Assembly: GCA_963281255.1 (NCBI GenBank)
Contig: OY725502.1
Location: forward strand, 3,038,001-3,102,000
Reading direction: 5' to 3'
Length of the DNA stretch: 64,000 bases
Source: Aphrocallistes beatrix
Lineage: Eukaryota; Porifera; Hexactinellida; Sceptrulophora; Aphrocallistidae
Shown one piece after another: positions 62,894 through 64,000 of this stretch (position 1 is its first letter; each line of letters begins with the position of its first letter). The notes under the pieces were generated by a model. That model was not told the DNA's origin. It saw only the letters and a program-made list of their open reading frames with translations, and ran no database searches. Position numbers and translations under genes: made by a program.

Positions 62894-63807
62894 TTATTTG
62901 CCATTTTTCGACGAGTTTGTTAACGTTAACGTTGCATAGAAGACAAGTAATAATTTTTGTTGTTCTTCAAAGTTGTCTTCATGTGCTATATTACGTAACG
63001 AACAAGGACGGCGGAACCTGTCAGGCAGGTCAAGCAATTGCCTGACCACTTTTAATTTGCTTCTGCCTGGCCTGACGAATGAAACGTCGGAGCTAGTATG
63101 AACTGCGGAATACCTGTCTGTTTCACATAGTTGTACTGTATCAATCGTTTTCCAGATTGCAACTTTCTGTCCATCACAATTAATTTCATTGTCATGTGTA
63201 AGGTCAATATACTGATTAGGAGTATGCTTTAATTTCCTCTTCTTAGCTCGCTGCTTCTGTTCTTTTTCTTCCTTAACTGAGTTTTGATATTTTCGTTTGG
63301 TTATGTCCTGGAGGATTAAATAGATAAGCACATCATATGTATGTAGTTTCTCAACATTGAAATCACTTACACAATTTCTATTCTTTTTTATATCTTTCTT
63401 GTCTAACATTTGTGAATTACATTGGTCTGGCAGATTCATTCCACATTCCTCCTTATTTACTTGATCTTGATCTGTGGGGGCTGCGGGAGGTACAGTAGAA
63501 ATTGGGAAAATTTGTTTAGCACCTGATAATTCTGCAAGAGATCTACTACAATATGGAATCTGTCGATCCAGTAGATAATAGGAGATTCGGGTTGCAATTT
63601 GGGGAAGAATGAGTCTGAATCAGTAGATATATCAGCATCGGCATCCAGATCGTAGTTTGGGAACTCATTTGCATTTGGTTGAGGAGAGGATAAGAACGGA
63701 GATTTTTTATCCAAATGATATTTGGATATATCCTCAAATGGGAGTTCTTTCACCCACCATATAGGTTGTAATTCTTTATGCCCCCAATAATTTCTTGATT
63801 TCCCTAT
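62894..63807 (-). pseudogene. Unrecognised spliced gene fragment
   Basis: The - strand reads, from an acceptor-like TATATTATAG at about 63807: NYWGHKELQPIWWVKELPFE, then DLDADADISTDSDSFFPKLQ. After an apparent frameshift near 63570 it reads DRQIPYCSRSLAELSGAKQI and PTDQDQVNKEECG. A donor GTAAGT at about 63372 and an acceptor CCTCCAG near 63309 define a 64-base intron, after which a basic region (KEEKEQKQRAKKRKLKH) and PGRSKLKVVRQLLDLPD follow to the stop at 62894. I recognise no family. The acidic and basic segments suggest a nuclear protein, but this is a guess. The frameshift makes it uncertain whether it is functional. Confidence 0.45.
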
Positions 63808-63820
63808 AATATATGAACAT

Positions 63821-63988
63821 ACAGTCGAAACCTGTTTTTCTTACCATTTATTTACAGCAAAAATTGTAAGAAAAAACCGGATGAAAATTAATGCAAAGTT
63901 GGAATTCTTTACACAAAAACACGAAAATAAAGTAAGAAAAAACGATAAGAAAAGCCCAGTGTAAGAAGAACCCGTTTAGACTGTACAC
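63821..63988. mobile_element. MITE related to the IS630-like element at 2.6 kb
   Basis: Begins CAGTCGAAACCTGTTTTTCT and ends AAGAACCCGTTTAGACTG, next to TA on both sides. The ends match those of the 1908-base element at 2620-4527. It lacks coding sequence and the subterminal arrays. Confidence 0.8.
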
Positions 63989-64000
63989 ATAAATGACTAA

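Noticed and set aside
2623-63987. The 2.6 kb element and the pogo-like MITEs being one family because both start CAGTCGA
   Set aside because: After the first seven bases the termini differ (AACTGGTTTT versus CTCCGCTTAA), and so do the interiors.
1-64000. tRNA or rRNA genes
   Set aside because: No cloverleaf with A- and B-box motifs or conserved rRNA segment was recognised by eye; a tRNAscan-SE run would settle this.

Overview
The window is eukaryotic and almost certainly from an invertebrate animal. It is AT-rich and has no operons. Genes are split by GT-AG introns, several of them only 53 to 66 bases long. It is crowded with animal-type transposons: mariner, Tc1, IS630-like, MULE, hAT, Ginger-like, Ty3/gypsy and a CR1/L2-like LINE. 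Very short introns together with the coiled-coil style of the host genes make a sponge or another early-branching marine animal plausible, but I cannot prove this from sequence alone. No rRNA, tRNA or CRISPR array was recognised.

The only convincing host genes lie at 34.4-45.7 kb on the + strand. They are three tandem paralogues with the layout ubiquitin-like domain, coiled coil, PARP-type ADP-ribosyltransferase. Copies 2 (38477-41950) and 3 (43023-45671) can be read as complete four-exon genes of about 379 and 386 codons with matching splice phases. Copy 1 (34449-36040) shows only the coiled-coil and PARP exons. All three keep a His-Tyr-Glu catalytic triad. The PARP exon is nearly identical in all three, while the ubiquitin-like and coiled-coil exons and the introns of copy 3 are clearly divergent. 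This suggests gene conversion of the catalytic exon. Copies 1 and 2 also share introns and flanks and so belong to a younger segmental duplication.

Almost everything else is transposon in nested layers. 0-9.1 kb: a mariner with an open transposase (483-1801), an IS630-like element with large subterminal repeats (2620-4527), and a chain of TA-targeted elements inserted in and beside the AT microsatellites of a hairpin-headed repeat called H1 here. 7.5-10.4 kb: three copies of a fold-back element (FB) with 7-bp target duplications, carrying 117-bp TTAA-flanked insertions. 12.1-13.7 kb: a MULE transposase gene split by a MULE-derived element with a perfect 9-bp target duplication. 21.5-26.2 kb: a Tc1 pseudogene, a LINE and a gypsy fragment joined end to end. 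27.5-29.0 kb and 45.9-50.8 kb: large FB copies filled with younger insertions, the second including an intact mariner (49478-50818). 52.2-55.3 kb: a Ginger-like DNA transposon with terminal inverted repeats, a spliced but decayed integrase gene and a Ulp1-type protease exon. 56.9-61.7 kb: a hAT relic and a gypsy element whose middle is inverted relative to its ends. The right edge holds an unrecognised spliced gene fragment on the - strand and a 168-bp MITE related to the IS630-like element at 2.6 kb.

The transposable elements do not form one pathway. They record successive insertions, many dated relative to each other by intact target-site duplications. The ubiquitin-like/PARP genes are the best candidate for an undescribed system: possible ADP-ribosylation enzymes with a built-in ubiquitin-like module, amplified in tandem and homogenised at the catalytic exon.
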